Below, piece by piece: positions 35,184-43,891 of a stretch of 64,000 nucleotides of DNA. This DNA is from an uncultured Tateyamaria sp. Its GTDB lineage: Bacteria; Pseudomonadota; Alphaproteobacteria; Rhodobacterales; Rhodobacteraceae. The first letter of the stretch is position 1. Every line of letters begins with the position of its first letter. The DNA is taken from the NCBI RefSeq assembly GCF_947504105.1, contig NZ_CANNGP010000027.1:1-64000 (forward strand), written 5' to 3'. A program made the position numbers and the translations under genes. Below the pieces are notes generated by a model, which had not been told where the DNA came from, searched no databases, and worked only from the letters and a program-made list of their open reading frames with translations.

Positions 35184-36047
35184 ATGACCAGAACCGTATA
35201 TGTGAACGGAGATTACCTGCCTGAGACCGAGGCAAAAGTGTCGATCTTTGATCGCGGGTTCCTGATGGCTGACGGTGTTTATGAGGTCACCAGCGTACTG
35301 GACGGCAAACTGATCGATTTCGATGGTCATGCCGTGCGCTTGCAGCGGTCGCTGGATGAGTTGGAAATGCAGGCACCAATCACAAAGGATGACCTGCTTG
35401 AAGTGCATCGCGAACTCGTCCGCCTGAACGGGATCGAAGAGGGTATGATCTATCTACAGATCACCCGTGGCGCGCCGGATGACCGCGACTTCGTGTTTCC
35501 CGACCCCGCGACCACCCCTGCGACCATTGTGCTGTTCACTCAGAACAAGCCGGGACTCGCCGACAATCCGGCGGCCAAGAAGGGTATGAAGGTCATCAGC
35601 ATTGACGACATCCGCTGGGGGCGCCGCGACATCAAGACGGTGCAGCTGCTCTACCCGTCCATGGGCAAGATGATGGCCAAGAAGGCGGGGGCCGACGATG
35701 CCTGGATGATCCAGGATGGGTTCGTGACCGAAGGCACATCGAACAACGCCTACATCGTGAAGGGTAACAAGATCATCACGCGCGCCAAGTCGAATGACAT
35801 CCTGCACGGCATTACCCGGGCGGCTGTGCTGCGTTTTGCTCAGGAGGCACAGATGGAAGTCGAAGAGCGCAATTTCACCATTGATGAAGCACGCGATGCG
35901 GATGAGGCCTTTATCACTTCGGCGTCCACCTTCGTGATGCCGGTGGTCGAGATAGACGGCGTGACCTTGGGTGAGGGTGTGCCCGGACGGGTCGCTCCGC
36001 GCCTGCGCGAGATTTATCTTGATGAAAGCCGCAAAGCGGCCATCTAG
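35184..36047 (+). CDS. dat: D-amino acid aminotransferase (class IV)
   Basis: The 287-residue PLP enzyme has the start TVYVNGDYLPETEAKVSIFD and RGFLMADGVYE, the Lys-bearing RRDIKTVQLLYPS, and VTEGTSNNAYIV and SNDILHGITR loops. D-alanine aminotransferases swap amino groups between D-Ala, D-Glu and keto acids, fitting the dgcNA neighbours. AAGGAA precedes ATG. Confidence 0.88.
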   Translation: MTRTVYVNGDYLPETEAKVSIFDRGFLMADGVYEVTSVLDGKLIDFDGHAVRLQRSLDELEMQAPITKDDLLEVHRELVRLNGIEEGMIYLQITRGAPDDRDFVFPDPATTPATIVLFTQNKPGLADNPAAKKGMKVISIDDIRWGRRDIKTVQLLYPSMGKMMAKKAGADDAWMIQDGFVTEGTSNNAYIVKGNKIITRAKSNDILHGITRAAVLRFAQEAQMEVEERNFTIDEARDADEAFITSASTFVMPVVEIDGVTLGEGVPGRVAPRLREIYLDESRKAAI

Positions 36048-36073
36048 CCAAGTCTGCCTTGGCTCGCTCTTTT
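36046..36073 (+). terminator. terminator after dat
   Basis: The stem AGCCAAG (36046-36052) pairs with CTTGGCT (36058-36064) around TCTGC and is followed by CGCTCTTTT. The T-run is weak. Confidence 0.5.
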
Positions 36074-36173
36074 GTAAACTGGTGCGCTTTGACAACCGTG
36101 CAGCAAGCTCGGGTCATGTAAGCAGAGCGAAGTCCCAGAGATCGAAGTTGGCAGGGTGCAGGACGCTTCCGTC

Positions 36174-36776
36174 TTACGCGCCGTTTCCAGAATGGCTGAT
36201 TGCCGTTTCACCATTGTGAACAAGGCGCGTGGTCCATGGGATCGGATTGCGCAGCGCGAAATGGGCCATACAGGCGCCTTCGGCTTCTTCCAAAAGGGTC
36301 GTGATCCTGTCGCGTGGCTCGGGGCTTTCGATCAATACATGGGTTTCGACCAATTCGGTCTTGCCGTCGGTCGTATGCCCGAAATCGCGCATATGCCCCA
36401 GGTTGGTGGCAAAGCGCACTCGCTGTTCCAGCCTGAGAGACGTGATTTCGATTTTGCGCGCGGTGTAGATGTCCGTGAGGTGCGTCATCAGGCAAAAGCC
36501 GATGCCTGCGCAGAAATAGGCAAGTGGCGGCGGGGCCTGGTCCTCGCCTACGGGTGGCTGTTCATCGCAATACAGCGTCAGCGGTGAGAAACCCGGAATG
36601 TTTACCGAAACGCTACCGGTCTTGTGCTGCTTCGTACCCGCTTCGGCGACCAGGTTGACCTCGAATTGCAATGGGTCGGGTGCCCTGGCCCGTTGGAACG
36701 GACAAGGTGTAAACGCGGTTGGTTCGGGTGCAGCGCTGGCCCGATCGCCGACGCGGTAACTCTGATCATCAGACAT
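36174..36776 (-). CDS. OsmC-family protein
   Basis: The 200-residue protein starts MSDDQSYRVGDRAS and has an OsmC/YhfA-type core with FCAGIGFCLMTHLTDI, including the cysteine, and LRLEQRVRF. The family often detoxifies organic peroxides, but only one clear catalytic Cys region is visible here. It lies 11 bp after the DUF1244 gene, likely in the same operon. Confidence 0.75.
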   Translation of the reverse strand: MSDDQSYRVGDRASAAPEPTAFTPCPFQRARAPDPLQFEVNLVAEAGTKQHKTGSVSVNIPGFSPLTLYCDEQPPVGEDQAPPPLAYFCAGIGFCLMTHLTDIYTARKIEITSLRLEQRVRFATNLGHMRDFGHTTDGKTELVETHVLIESPEPRDRITTLLEEAEGACMAHFALRNPIPWTTRLVHNGETAISHSGNGA

Positions 36777-36786
36777 GCGCCCAACC

Positions 36787-37098
36787 CTAGCCTTTCTCGA
36801 CGTTTTCAGCGAATGCCGTTTGGAAAGCATCCTGCTGCGCGGGCGTCGCATCTGTCTGGTAGTTGGCTTTCCACTCGGCCATGGTCATACCGTAGAAGGT
36901 CTCGCGTGCTTCGTCTTTCGACATCTCGATACCCTTTTCCGCCCCGGCCTCCTGATACCAGCGAGACAGGCAGTTGCGGCAGAACCCGGCGAGGTTCATC
37001 ATATCGATGTTCTGCACGTCCGTGCGGTCCTCCATCAAGTGCTGCCTAAGGCGGCGAAAGGCAGCTGCTTCAAGTTCAATGCGAGTTTGTTCGTCCAT
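36787..37098 (-). CDS. DUF1244 protein
   Basis: The 103-residue protein has the DUF1244 signature MMNLAGFCRNCLSRWYQEA and MTKDEAREx-type SKDEARETFYGMTMAEWK. Function is unknown. The paired cysteines could hold a metal. Confidence 0.9.
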   Translation of the reverse strand: MDEQTRIELEAAAFRRLRQHLMEDRTDVQNIDMMNLAGFCRNCLSRWYQEAGAEKGIEMSKDEARETFYGMTMAEWKANYQTDATPAQQDAFQTAFAENVEKG

Positions 37099-37176
37099 GC
37101 GAGATGTCCTTGTTTAAGTGCAGGGCAGGGATACTTTCCCACACCTTGCTGTTTTTTTGGGCGAAACGGGTTTGTG

Positions 37177-37914
37177 CTAAAGATTGGCTTCATTCCTGGC
37201 CGCTTCAAGATGGGTTGCCAGCAACGTCGCCCAGTGCCGTTGTCCAACTGGATCCGCAATCAGATCCTGACGGACTTCCAAAATAACGTTGGGACGTCCC
37301 GGGATGTGTGCATGCTGGCTCATTGCGTCGCCGGGAAAGAATCCCGCGTAGGGGGCGTTGTCCCCAACGGGGCTGCTTAGGGTACTCTGCAGGCCCGCAA
37401 TCAACGGGTTCGTGATGCGTCGGTCTTGAGCCGATAGAACTCCTATTTCCCATGGGCGCCGCGGGCGATTCACCAATTGGGGTGTGAAGCTGTGGACTGC
37501 CAGAAACGCAATGTCCCGCTCTGCTGCCGTGCGGGCAATCGCATCATGGTACGGCGCGTACAGGGTATCAATGCGCCGCTGGCGTTCCGTCTCGGGCAGG
37601 ATCCGGTTGCCGGGAATGACCGTCCCGTCATAGAGTTGTGGTATTAAGGTCGGGTCATCATCACCGCGGTTCGGATCGATGACGAGGCGCGAAAAGTTTG
37701 CGCTTACGACCGGCGCATTGAGCAACTCGCCCAATGCCCGTGCCAGCGCCAGGGCGCCAATGTCGATCGCGATGTGTCGGGACATCTCCGCTTCGGGCAG
37801 GCCAAGCGTGCCCCCGTTTACATGGTTCGGGACAGTGTTTGTCGCGTGATCACAGGTGATCACCCACCCGCCGTTCCGTTCTGTGCCATCTATGAAAAAG
37901 GGGGTATGTGTCAT
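37177..37914 (-). CDS. N-formylglutamate amidohydrolase family enzyme
   Basis: The 245-residue enzyme has CDHATNTVP, HIAIDIGA, SRLVIDPNRG, LAVHSFTPQL and EIGVL, the metal and substrate motifs of the HutG-like FGase family. It would release formate from N-formylglutamate or a related acyl amino acid. No histidine-utilisation genes are nearby. Confidence 0.88.
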   Translation of the reverse strand: MTHTPFFIDGTERNGGWVITCDHATNTVPNHVNGGTLGLPEAEMSRHIAIDIGALALARALGELLNAPVVSANFSRLVIDPNRGDDDPTLIPQLYDGTVIPGNRILPETERQRRIDTLYAPYHDAIARTAAERDIAFLAVHSFTPQLVNRPRRPWEIGVLSAQDRRITNPLIAGLQSTLSSPVGDNAPYAGFFPGDAMSQHAHIPGRPNVILEVRQDLIADPVGQRHWATLLATHLEAARNEANL

Positions 37915-38013
37915 CTGCCTGTCACCTATTGTGTCGCAGGTCTAGGCCAGTTGCCTCGGGATGTGAATTGGGCAATAAGGGCGCTGTTAGCGGTATCAGA
38001 AGAGGGCAACACC

Positions 38014-39459
38014 ATGCGACGCCTGCGCAACGTGAAAATCGTGGCTACCTTGGGTCCGGCCTCGGACACGTATGAAACCATCCGGGCGTTGCACGAGGCA
38101 GGGGCTGATGTGTTTCGCCTGAACATGTCGCATGGCAGTCACGAAGAGATTGCCAGCAAGCATGCGATTATCCGGAAAGTGGAAGAGGACACAGGCTCTG
38201 CCATCGCCATCCTGGCTGACCTGCAGGGGCCAAAGCTTCGTGTTGGTGTCTTTGCCGGTGACAGCGAAATGCTGGATGGGGGTGCAAAGTTTCGTCTGGA
38301 CCTGAATGAGAAAGACGGTGACAGCAGCCGCGTCTGCCTGCCCCATCCCGAGATTTTCGAAGCCTTGGAAGTGGGTAAGACGCTGTTGGTCAACGACGGC
38401 AAGATCTGCTTGAAGGTTGAAGACTGTGGCCCTGACTTTGCGGATTGTGTCGTTGTCGCGGGCGGTGTGATTTCCAACCGCAAGGGCGTGAATGTTCCCG
38501 ATGTAGAGCTGCCGTTGGCGGCGCTGTCAGAGAAGGACAAGGCGGATCTTATGTTCGTGGCTGATCTGGGTGTGGACTGGATCGCCCTCAGCTTTGTGCA
38601 ACGTGCCGCGGACGTGGAAGAAGCCAAGGCAATGATCAAGGGGCGGGCTGCTGTTCTCTCCAAGATCGAGAAACCCAATGCTGTCGACCGGTTTGATCAC
38701 ATCCTGCAGGTCAGCGACGGCATCATGGTGGCGCGCGGCGATTTGGGTGTGGAATTGCCAGTTCAGAATGTCCCCCCGATTCAGAAGCGGTTGGTGCGCA
38801 AGTGTCGCCACGTTGGCAAGCCGGTAATCGTCGCCACGCAGATGCTGGAAAGTATGATTGAAAGCCCCATGCCCACACGGGCCGAGGTCAGTGACGTCGC
38901 CACCGCCATTTACGAAGGTGCGGATGCTGTCATGCTGAGCGCAGAGAGCGCCGCAGGCAGCTACCCGATTGAGGCTGTGACGACCATGGACCGTGTCGCG
39001 GCCGAGGTTGAACAGGATCCAACCTACACCCAGATCATCGAGGCCAGCCGTAGCGCCAGCCGTGCATCCGTGGCGGACGGCATCGTGGCTGCGGCGCGCG
39101 AGATTGCAGAGACAACCGATATCAAGGCGATCTGTTGCTTTACCCAAAGCGGCACGACAGCCTTGTTGGTGGCCCGCGAACGGCCACGCGTCCCGATCCT
39201 TGCGCTGACCCCGTTGGCGCGCACAGCGCGTCGCATGGCACTGAGCTGGGGGTGCAATTGCTATATCACGCCAACGATGGATCGGTTCAAACAAGCCGTT
39301 GTTGGGGCCGCTCGTGCTGCACGCGACGGCGGGTTTGCCGGACCGGAAGATCAGATTGTTGTGACCGCTGGCGTCCCCTTCAACGTTCCGGGCACCACCA
39401 ATATCCTGCGTGTTGCGCCTTGTGATGAACGTTTGATTTACTCGACCGATCCGGAGTAA
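38014..39459 (+). CDS. pyk: pyruvate kinase
   Basis: The 481-residue enzyme makes pyruvate and ATP from phosphoenolpyruvate. Signatures are VKIVATLGPAS, FRLNMSHGSHEE, ADLQGPKLRVG, catalytic SKIEKPNAVD, MVARGDLGVELP and ATQMLESMIE; the C-terminal domain is complete. GAAGAGGG precedes the ATG. A longer in-frame extension upstream crosses the divergent gene and is not credible. Confidence 0.96.
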   Translation: MRRLRNVKIVATLGPASDTYETIRALHEAGADVFRLNMSHGSHEEIASKHAIIRKVEEDTGSAIAILADLQGPKLRVGVFAGDSEMLDGGAKFRLDLNEKDGDSSRVCLPHPEIFEALEVGKTLLVNDGKICLKVEDCGPDFADCVVVAGGVISNRKGVNVPDVELPLAALSEKDKADLMFVADLGVDWIALSFVQRAADVEEAKAMIKGRAAVLSKIEKPNAVDRFDHILQVSDGIMVARGDLGVELPVQNVPPIQKRLVRKCRHVGKPVIVATQMLESMIESPMPTRAEVSDVATAIYEGADAVMLSAESAAGSYPIEAVTTMDRVAAEVEQDPTYTQIIEASRSASRASVADGIVAAAREIAETTDIKAICCFTQSGTTALLVARERPRVPILALTPLARTARRMALSWGCNCYITPTMDRFKQAVVGAARAARDGGFAGPEDQIVVTAGVPFNVPGTTNILRVAPCDERLIYSTDPE

Positions 39460-39489
39460 TGTGACTTTACTTAAGGTAAGGTCATATTC

Positions 39490-39711
39490 ATGAGCCCCGA
39501 TTTTTATCTGGTTCTTGGCATTCTGCTCGCAGGGTTTTCAATTCCATCCGTGCTTTCTGCGATATCTGATCGGCGGGCGCCACGCGCATCGGCCATCACG
39601 ATCCTGATTTCCGGGGGGCTGATACTTCTGGCCATTCAGACTCAGCCCGGCGGCTACACGATAGAAGAAATCCCCGATGTCTTTGTTCGTGTGATCGCAC
39701 GTCTTATCTAG
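39490..39711 (+). CDS. small two-span membrane protein
   Basis: The 73-residue product has two hydrophobic spans (about 5-25 and 34-50) and a short acidic tail. It begins 30 bp after pyk and is probably co-transcribed. The family is not recognised. Confidence 0.6.
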   Translation: MSPDFYLVLGILLAGFSIPSVLSAISDRRAPRASAITILISGGLILLAIQTQPGGYTIEEIPDVFVRVIARLI

Positions 39712-39854
39712 GGTCGCGAACCGCAGAGCATCAAGCGTTCAAAGCCTCTTGCCATGGGGCGCATCTGCCCCTATACGCCCAATTCGTTCCGCGCGTCCGG
39801 CCCAAGTGGCATGCCGAGTCGCGCATCTACCGAACTCAAACGATGGAGACGGAA

Positions 39855-40055
39855 ATGCCCAAGATGAAGACGAAATCAAGCGCCAAGAAGCGCTTCAAGG
39901 TGACCGCCACCGGTAAGGTGATGGGTGGTCAGGCCGGCAAGCGCCACGGCATGATCAAGCGCACCCGCAAATTCATTCGTGACGCCCGTGGCACCACGAC
40001 CCTGTCTGCCCCCGACGCGAAAATCGTCAAGGGCTTCATGCCCTACGACCGCTAA
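39855..40055 (+). CDS. rpmI: ribosomal protein L35
   Basis: The 66-residue protein reads [20 protein letters not shown] and [14 protein letters not shown], standard bL35. The start matches family length, and GGAGACGG lies before it. rplT follows by 17 bp. The 143-bp upstream leader has a GGGGC-GCATCT-GCCCC hairpin (about 39757-39772) that may take part in L20-type autocontrol. Confidence 0.96.
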   Translation: MPKMKTKSSAKKRFKVTATGKVMGGQAGKRHGMIKRTRKFIRDARGTTTLSAPDAKIVKGFMPYDR

Positions 40056-40072
40056 GAAGAAGGAGCAGATAT

Positions 40073-40438
40073 ATGTCCCGCACCAAAGGTGGAACCGTCA
40101 CCCACGCCCGTCACAAGAAGGTCATCAAGGCCGCCAAAGGTTACTATGGCCGCCGCAAGAGCACCTTCAAGGTCGCACGCCAGGCGGTCGACAAGGCCAA
40201 CCAGTACGCAACGCGTGACCGTCACAATCGCAAGCGCAACTTCCGCGCCCTGTGGATTCAGCGCATCAACGCCGCCGTTCGCGCCCATGACGAAGCACTT
40301 ACATACAGCCGCTTCATCAACGGTCTGAACCTGGCCGGCATCGAAGTGGACCGCAAGGTTCTGGCCGACCTGGCCGTGAACGAACCCGATGCATTTGCTG
40401 CCATCGTGGACCAGGCCAAAGCCCAGCTGAACGCCTAA
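40073..40438 (+). CDS. rplT: ribosomal protein L20
   Basis: The 121-residue bL20 reads [40 protein letters not shown] and [19 protein letters not shown]. It has AAGGAG before the ATG and is co-transcribed with rpmI. Confidence 0.97.
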   Translation: MSRTKGGTVTHARHKKVIKAAKGYYGRRKSTFKVARQAVDKANQYATRDRHNRKRNFRALWIQRINAAVRAHDEALTYSRFINGLNLAGIEVDRKVLADLAVNEPDAFAAIVDQAKAQLNA

Positions 40439-40459
40439 GCACACGTCAGAATTGATTAA

Positions 40460-40491
40460 GGCCGTCCTCACTTCGAGGGCGGTCTTTTTTT
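40460..40491 (+). terminator. terminator after rplT
   Basis: The stem GGCCGTCCTC with GAGGGCGGTC (G-U pairs included) encloses ACTTC and is followed by T7. It is a strong intrinsic terminator. Confidence 0.85.
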
Positions 40492-40565
40492 GTGCGATAT
40501 GATGCGTTTGTGGGTTGGTTTTGCTTGATCCTGTGGTCCATAGAACGCACCATACTAAATGTGCC

Positions 40566-40581
40566 GTTTGTCTGGGGGGAC
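40566..40581 (+). promoter_or_regulatory. shared leader element before the BLUF gene
   Basis: GTTTGTCTGGGGGGAC lies exactly 5 nt before the BLUF ATG and includes its G-rich ribosome site. The identical 16-mer precedes the ompA-like gene on the other strand at the same 5-nt distance. Confidence 0.65.
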
Positions 40582-40586
40582 GACCA

Positions 40587-41024
40587 ATGAATTTGACGCG
40601 CCTTGTTTACTACTCGCAACGCAATCCGTCCGAGAGCATGGATGCGCAAGATCTGATCGCGACCTGTGAACGTAACAACATGCGCCTGAACCTGACCGGT
40701 ATGCTGCATTACAACGGCGATCACTTCCTGCAAGTGATCGAGGGTGGACGGGTCGAAGTGTCGGCGCTCTATCACCGGATCGCCCGTGACCCACGGCACA
40801 GCAATATCATTCTGCTCTCGTGCACAGACGTGCGTGAACGCATGTTCCCGAACTGGTCGATGGGCATGCATCAGGGCATGGATGAACGCGCACGCACCAT
40901 CTACCTGCGCTATTTTTCGACGGATGACGTCAATCCCGAGACGGTGAACGTGGAAAGCCTTCTGGACGTGCTTCAGGACTTGTCCGTCGAAATGGCGCCG
41001 CGCCTGCGGGTCAGCAACGCTTAA
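40587..41024 (+). CDS. BLUF-domain blue-light photoreceptor
   Basis: The 145-residue protein has the flavin-binding BLUF pattern: LTRLVYYSQRN with the key Tyr, ERNNMRLNLTGMLHYNGDHF with the Asn residues, FLQVIEGG with the Gln, and MFPNWSMGM with the Trp. A short C-terminal helix follows with no fused output domain, so it probably signals through a partner protein. It shares a 16-base leader with the ompA-like gene, and its stop overlaps the convergent gene's stop in TTAA. Confidence 0.92.
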   Translation: MNLTRLVYYSQRNPSESMDAQDLIATCERNNMRLNLTGMLHYNGDHFLQVIEGGRVEVSALYHRIARDPRHSNIILLSCTDVRERMFPNWSMGMHQGMDERARTIYLRYFSTDDVNPETVNVESLLDVLQDLSVEMAPRLRVSNA

Positions 41025-41254
41025 CGCCGCATCCGCCGCCGTTCCCTCGTCAGGGCATTCTCAGCCGCCTTGGCGCGATCCTCGGCATTGTTTGCCCGAC
41101 GACGCCACTTCGCAGTTTCACCCGCCAGCAAGGCCGTCCGTGTCGCGTTCTCACTGCGATACCTTTGGCGCGCCATCACGAACCCAATGGCGGCCGCCAC
41201 GCCCATGAATGCAATGGCGAGGATGAATTGAATGACAAGGCTTGCGCTGATCAT
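41021..41254 (-). CDS. small membrane-anchored coiled protein
   Basis: The 77-residue protein has one N-terminal span (about 5-27), then a charged Arg/Glu/Ala-rich helix with likely coiled-coil character. It overlaps the ompA-like gene by 4 nt and is co-transcribed with it. Its stop overlaps the BLUF stop. The family is not recognised. Confidence 0.65.
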   Translation of the reverse strand: MISASLVIQFILAIAFMGVAAAIGFVMARQRYRSENATRTALLAGETAKWRRRANNAEDRAKAAENALTRERRRMRR

Positions 41255-42045
41255 GGCCTTAGCTCGGCCCGCATGATGCGTATTTCAACCCGTCGGTTCA
41301 AAGGTGACGCGGCATCGCTGCCTTGTTCCAGTGGCACCCGCGACCCAAACCCGACGGCCTCCATTTGGCTGATGTCGGTCCCAGAGGCCGCCATCGCGTT
41401 CACCGTGTTTTCGGCACGGGCCCAACTGAGCTGCAGGTTTGAAAGGTCGTCTCCGGAACTGTCCGAATGCCCGGCCACCTGGATCTGTGCCTCCGGACAC
41501 GCATTGATGCGCTCACCCAGTTCACTCAGGCGCGGTTGCGCCGCCGGATCTATGTCCGCGCTGCCCGGGGCAAACTGCAAAACCACGCCCGAGACATCGG
41601 ATGTAAGCGCCGCCACGCAGTCGGCTGTCTTTACAGGATTTGTCGCTACCTTGGGGGGCGCTGCTGCCTCATTGGTGGCTTCTCGAAGGGCAACAACCCA
41701 TGGCAATTCGCTCGGCTCATCCGGCAGAGAGGGAGCGACGGAGGCGGTCGATGCAACGGTCTCGGCCTTCAAAGTCTCGACGGCTGGTACATCTGCGGCA
41801 GGTTGCACGTCTGGCGCAACCGTTTGGGTTGTTGGGGATGCCAGTGCCAGATCGGTCGCCCCGGTCGTTGGCAAATTCATCGTGTAGACGCCGACGCCAG
41901 CCATCAGCGCAATCGCCGCGATACCGACACCGGCCAAGGCCCAAGTCGACCCGCCTTTCTGCGCTGCCAATCGGTCCGCGCTTGCCAGTGTGAGCCCTGC
42001 GGCTCTGAGCGTGCGAAGATCTTGGCCCTTTTTGCGTGCTTTCAT
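41251..42045 (-). CDS. OmpA-domain protein, inner-membrane anchored
   Basis: The 264-residue protein has a cytoplasmic N-terminus, one span (about 37-58), an Ala/Pro/Thr-rich linker and a C-terminal OmpA peptidoglycan-binding domain (LQFAPGSADIDPAAQPRLSE, VAGHSDSSGDD, NRRVEIRI). The layout suits an envelope tether. The start ATG has the GGGGGGAC leader 5 nt upstream; a TTG codon just before it is less likely. Confidence 0.85.
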   Translation of the reverse strand: MKARKKGQDLRTLRAAGLTLASADRLAAQKGGSTWALAGVGIAAIALMAGVGVYTMNLPTTGATDLALASPTTQTVAPDVQPAADVPAVETLKAETVASTASVAPSLPDEPSELPWVVALREATNEAAAPPKVATNPVKTADCVAALTSDVSGVVLQFAPGSADIDPAAQPRLSELGERINACPEAQIQVAGHSDSSGDDLSNLQLSWARAENTVNAMAASGTDISQMEAVGFGSRVPLEQGSDAASPLNRRVEIRIMRAELRP

Positions 42046-42050
42046 CAATT

Positions 42051-42066
42051 GTCCCCCCAGACAAAC
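42051..42066 (-). promoter_or_regulatory. shared leader element before the ompA-like gene
   Basis: On the minus strand GTTTGTCTGGGGGGAC lies 5 nt before the ATG, identical to the BLUF leader. It fits in the 21-nt gap between the small upstream gene and the ompA-like gene. Confidence 0.65.
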
Positions 42067-42276
42067 TCACTGATAAAACGTAACGGACACACTGTTTTCG
42101 TTTGTTTCGAAATGAACCTGGATGCCAAGAAGCGATGCGGTCTCCCGGATCATGGCCTCGTTTTCGCTCAGGCTGACCTCGGATCGGCCATCATCCAGAA
42201 CAACCGTCAACCCAAGGTCGCGCACACTGTGCTGCAGAACCGACTTCAGCCGGTGCGAATACATAATGGGTGCCAT
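42067..42276 (-). CDS. small hypothetical protein upstream of ompA-like gene
   Basis: The 69-residue product starts MAPIMYSHRLKSVLQHSVRD; AGGAAG lies 4 nt before the ATG. No membrane span is seen. It is probably the first gene of the ompA-like operon. The family is not recognised. Confidence 0.6.
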   Translation of the reverse strand: MAPIMYSHRLKSVLQHSVRDLGLTVVLDDGRSEVSLSENEAMIRETASLLGIQVHFETNENSVSVTFYQ

Positions 42277-42459
42277 CAAGCTTCCTGAACGCGTGTCTTT
42301 GCAATCTGATCCTGCCTACACCACATACAGTGTTGTGAAAAGAAGTTTGGGCTAAATATCGTATTATTGTGCACGTTATTGAACGGCTTACATGCATCTT
42401 GTCGGTGTTTGCCATCCCGCTGCGTTGTGGTAGCAGGGCACCGAATAAAGGAGCACGTC

Positions 42460-43533
42460 ATGGACGACCTCAAAGCCAAGTATTTGACACAGATCGCGGA
42501 CGCGGCAGACGAGACGTCTTTGGAAGACATTCGCATCGCGGCTGTTGGCAAGAAAGGCGAGGTTGCCCTCAAGATGCGCGAACTGGGCAAGATGACGCCC
42601 GAGGAACGGCAAGTGGCGGGCCCCGCGTTGAATGCCCTCAAGGACGAAATCAACAGCGCGCTGGCTGCGAAAAAAGCGGCCCTCGCAGACGCCGCCTTGG
42701 ACGAACGCCTGCGGTCAGAATGGCTGGATGTGACATTGCCCACCCGCACGCAGCGTCGCGGCACCATCCACCCGATCAGCCAAGTGACCGAAGAGGTCAC
42801 GGCCATCTTTGCCGAAATGGGCTTCTCCGTTGCCGAAGGGCCGCGGATCGACACCGACTGGTACAACTTCGACGCGCTCAACATCCCCGGCCACCACCCC
42901 GCGCGGGCCGAGATGGACACGTTCTACATGCACCGGGCCGAAGGCGATAATCGCCCGCCCCACGTGCTGCGCACCCACACCTCGCCGGTTCAGATCCGGT
43001 CGATGGAAGCAACAGGCGCGCCCACCCGCATCATCTGTCCCGGTGGTGTTTACCGCGCCGACTACGACCAGACCCACACGCCCATGTTCCACCAGGTTGA
43101 GGGCCTCGCCATCGACAAGGACATCTCGATGGCGAACCTGAAATGGGTGCTGGAAGAGTTCGTGAAATCCTATTTCGAGGTGGACGGCGTTGACTTGCGC
43201 TTCCGCGCCTCGCACTTCCCCTTCACCGAACCGTCGGCCGAGGTTGATATTCGCTGTTCGTGGGAAGGCGGCACGCTCAAGGTTGGCGAAGGCGACGACT
43301 GGCTTGAAATCCTCGGCTCCGGCATGGTGCACCCCAAGGTGCTTGAGGCAGGCGGGATCGATCCCAACGAATGGCAGGGCTTTGCCTTCGGTATGGGGAT
43401 CGACCGGATTGCGATGCTGAAATACGGCGTGCCTGACCTGCGCGCCTTCTTTGACAGCGACCTGCGCTGGCTGCGGCACTACGGCTTTGCGGCACTGGAT
43501 GTCCCCACATTGCACGGCGGGCTGAGCCGCTAA
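42460..43533 (+). CDS. pheS: phenylalanyl-tRNA synthetase alpha subunit
   Basis: The 357-residue class II synthetase subunit has an N-terminal coiled coil, then [61 protein letters not shown] (motif 2) and [17 protein letters not shown] (motif 3). AAAGGAG precedes ATG. The beta-subunit gene is 1.3 kb downstream rather than adjacent. Confidence 0.97.
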   Translation: MDDLKAKYLTQIADAADETSLEDIRIAAVGKKGEVALKMRELGKMTPEERQVAGPALNALKDEINSALAAKKAALADAALDERLRSEWLDVTLPTRTQRRGTIHPISQVTEEVTAIFAEMGFSVAEGPRIDTDWYNFDALNIPGHHPARAEMDTFYMHRAEGDNRPPHVLRTHTSPVQIRSMEATGAPTRIICPGGVYRADYDQTHTPMFHQVEGLAIDKDISMANLKWVLEEFVKSYFEVDGVDLRFRASHFPFTEPSAEVDIRCSWEGGTLKVGEGDDWLEILGSGMVHPKVLEAGGIDPNEWQGFAFGMGIDRIAMLKYGVPDLRAFFDSDLRWLRHYGFAALDVPTLHGGLSR

Positions 43534-43568
43534 AAGTCGGTCCATTCCTTCCCTGTTTCAAAAAAATC

Positions 43569-43599
43569 CCCCCCGGAGGGCCGATTGGCCACCGGGGGG
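43569..43599 (-). terminator. strong hairpin after pheS
   Basis: The stem CCCCCCGG/CCGGGGGG has an inner GGCC/GGCC. The T-run (seven Ts) lies on the minus-strand side, so it is an intrinsic terminator only for leftward transcription. For pheS it would act as a plain hairpin. Confidence 0.45.
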
Positions 43600-43647
43600 C
43601 GCATTGGCCCATGTTGTCTCTTTGCATGGTGCCGCTACCTTGACCCC

Positions 43648-43860
43648 ATGCGTCGCGCCATCGTCATCCTCCTCGTCACCCTGATCGTGATCGCTCACAT
43701 CTTCCTGTGGCGCTCTGACATGCCCACGCATCTCAAGCTGACCTTCACGATCATCAACGCCGCGGGATGGACCATCGTTCTGGCACCCATCCTGCTGATC
43801 GATCGTTGGCTCGACGCCGTTCAGAGGCGCAACCGCGATGACCACGACAATGTGACGTGA
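43648..43860 (+). CDS. small two-span membrane protein
   Basis: The 70-residue product has two hydrophobic segments (about 3-22 and 33-51) and a charged tail. It lies between pheS and the esterase gene, in the same direction. The family is not recognised. Confidence 0.6.
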   Translation: MRRAIVILLVTLIVIAHIFLWRSDMPTHLKLTFTIINAAGWTIVLAPILLIDRWLDAVQRRNRDDHDNVT

Positions 43861-43891
43861 CACGGGCCCGTATCTGCGTAGCGTGCGGCGA

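Noticed and set aside
37774-38013. N-terminal extension of pyruvate kinase upstream of 38014
   Set aside because: The extension overlaps the divergent N-formylglutamate amidohydrolase gene. The 38014 ATG has a good ribosome site and gives the family start.
38527-39294. A 255-codon minus-strand frame inside pyk
   Set aside because: It is a shadow of the well-matched pyruvate kinase. It has no ribosome site and no recognisable motif.
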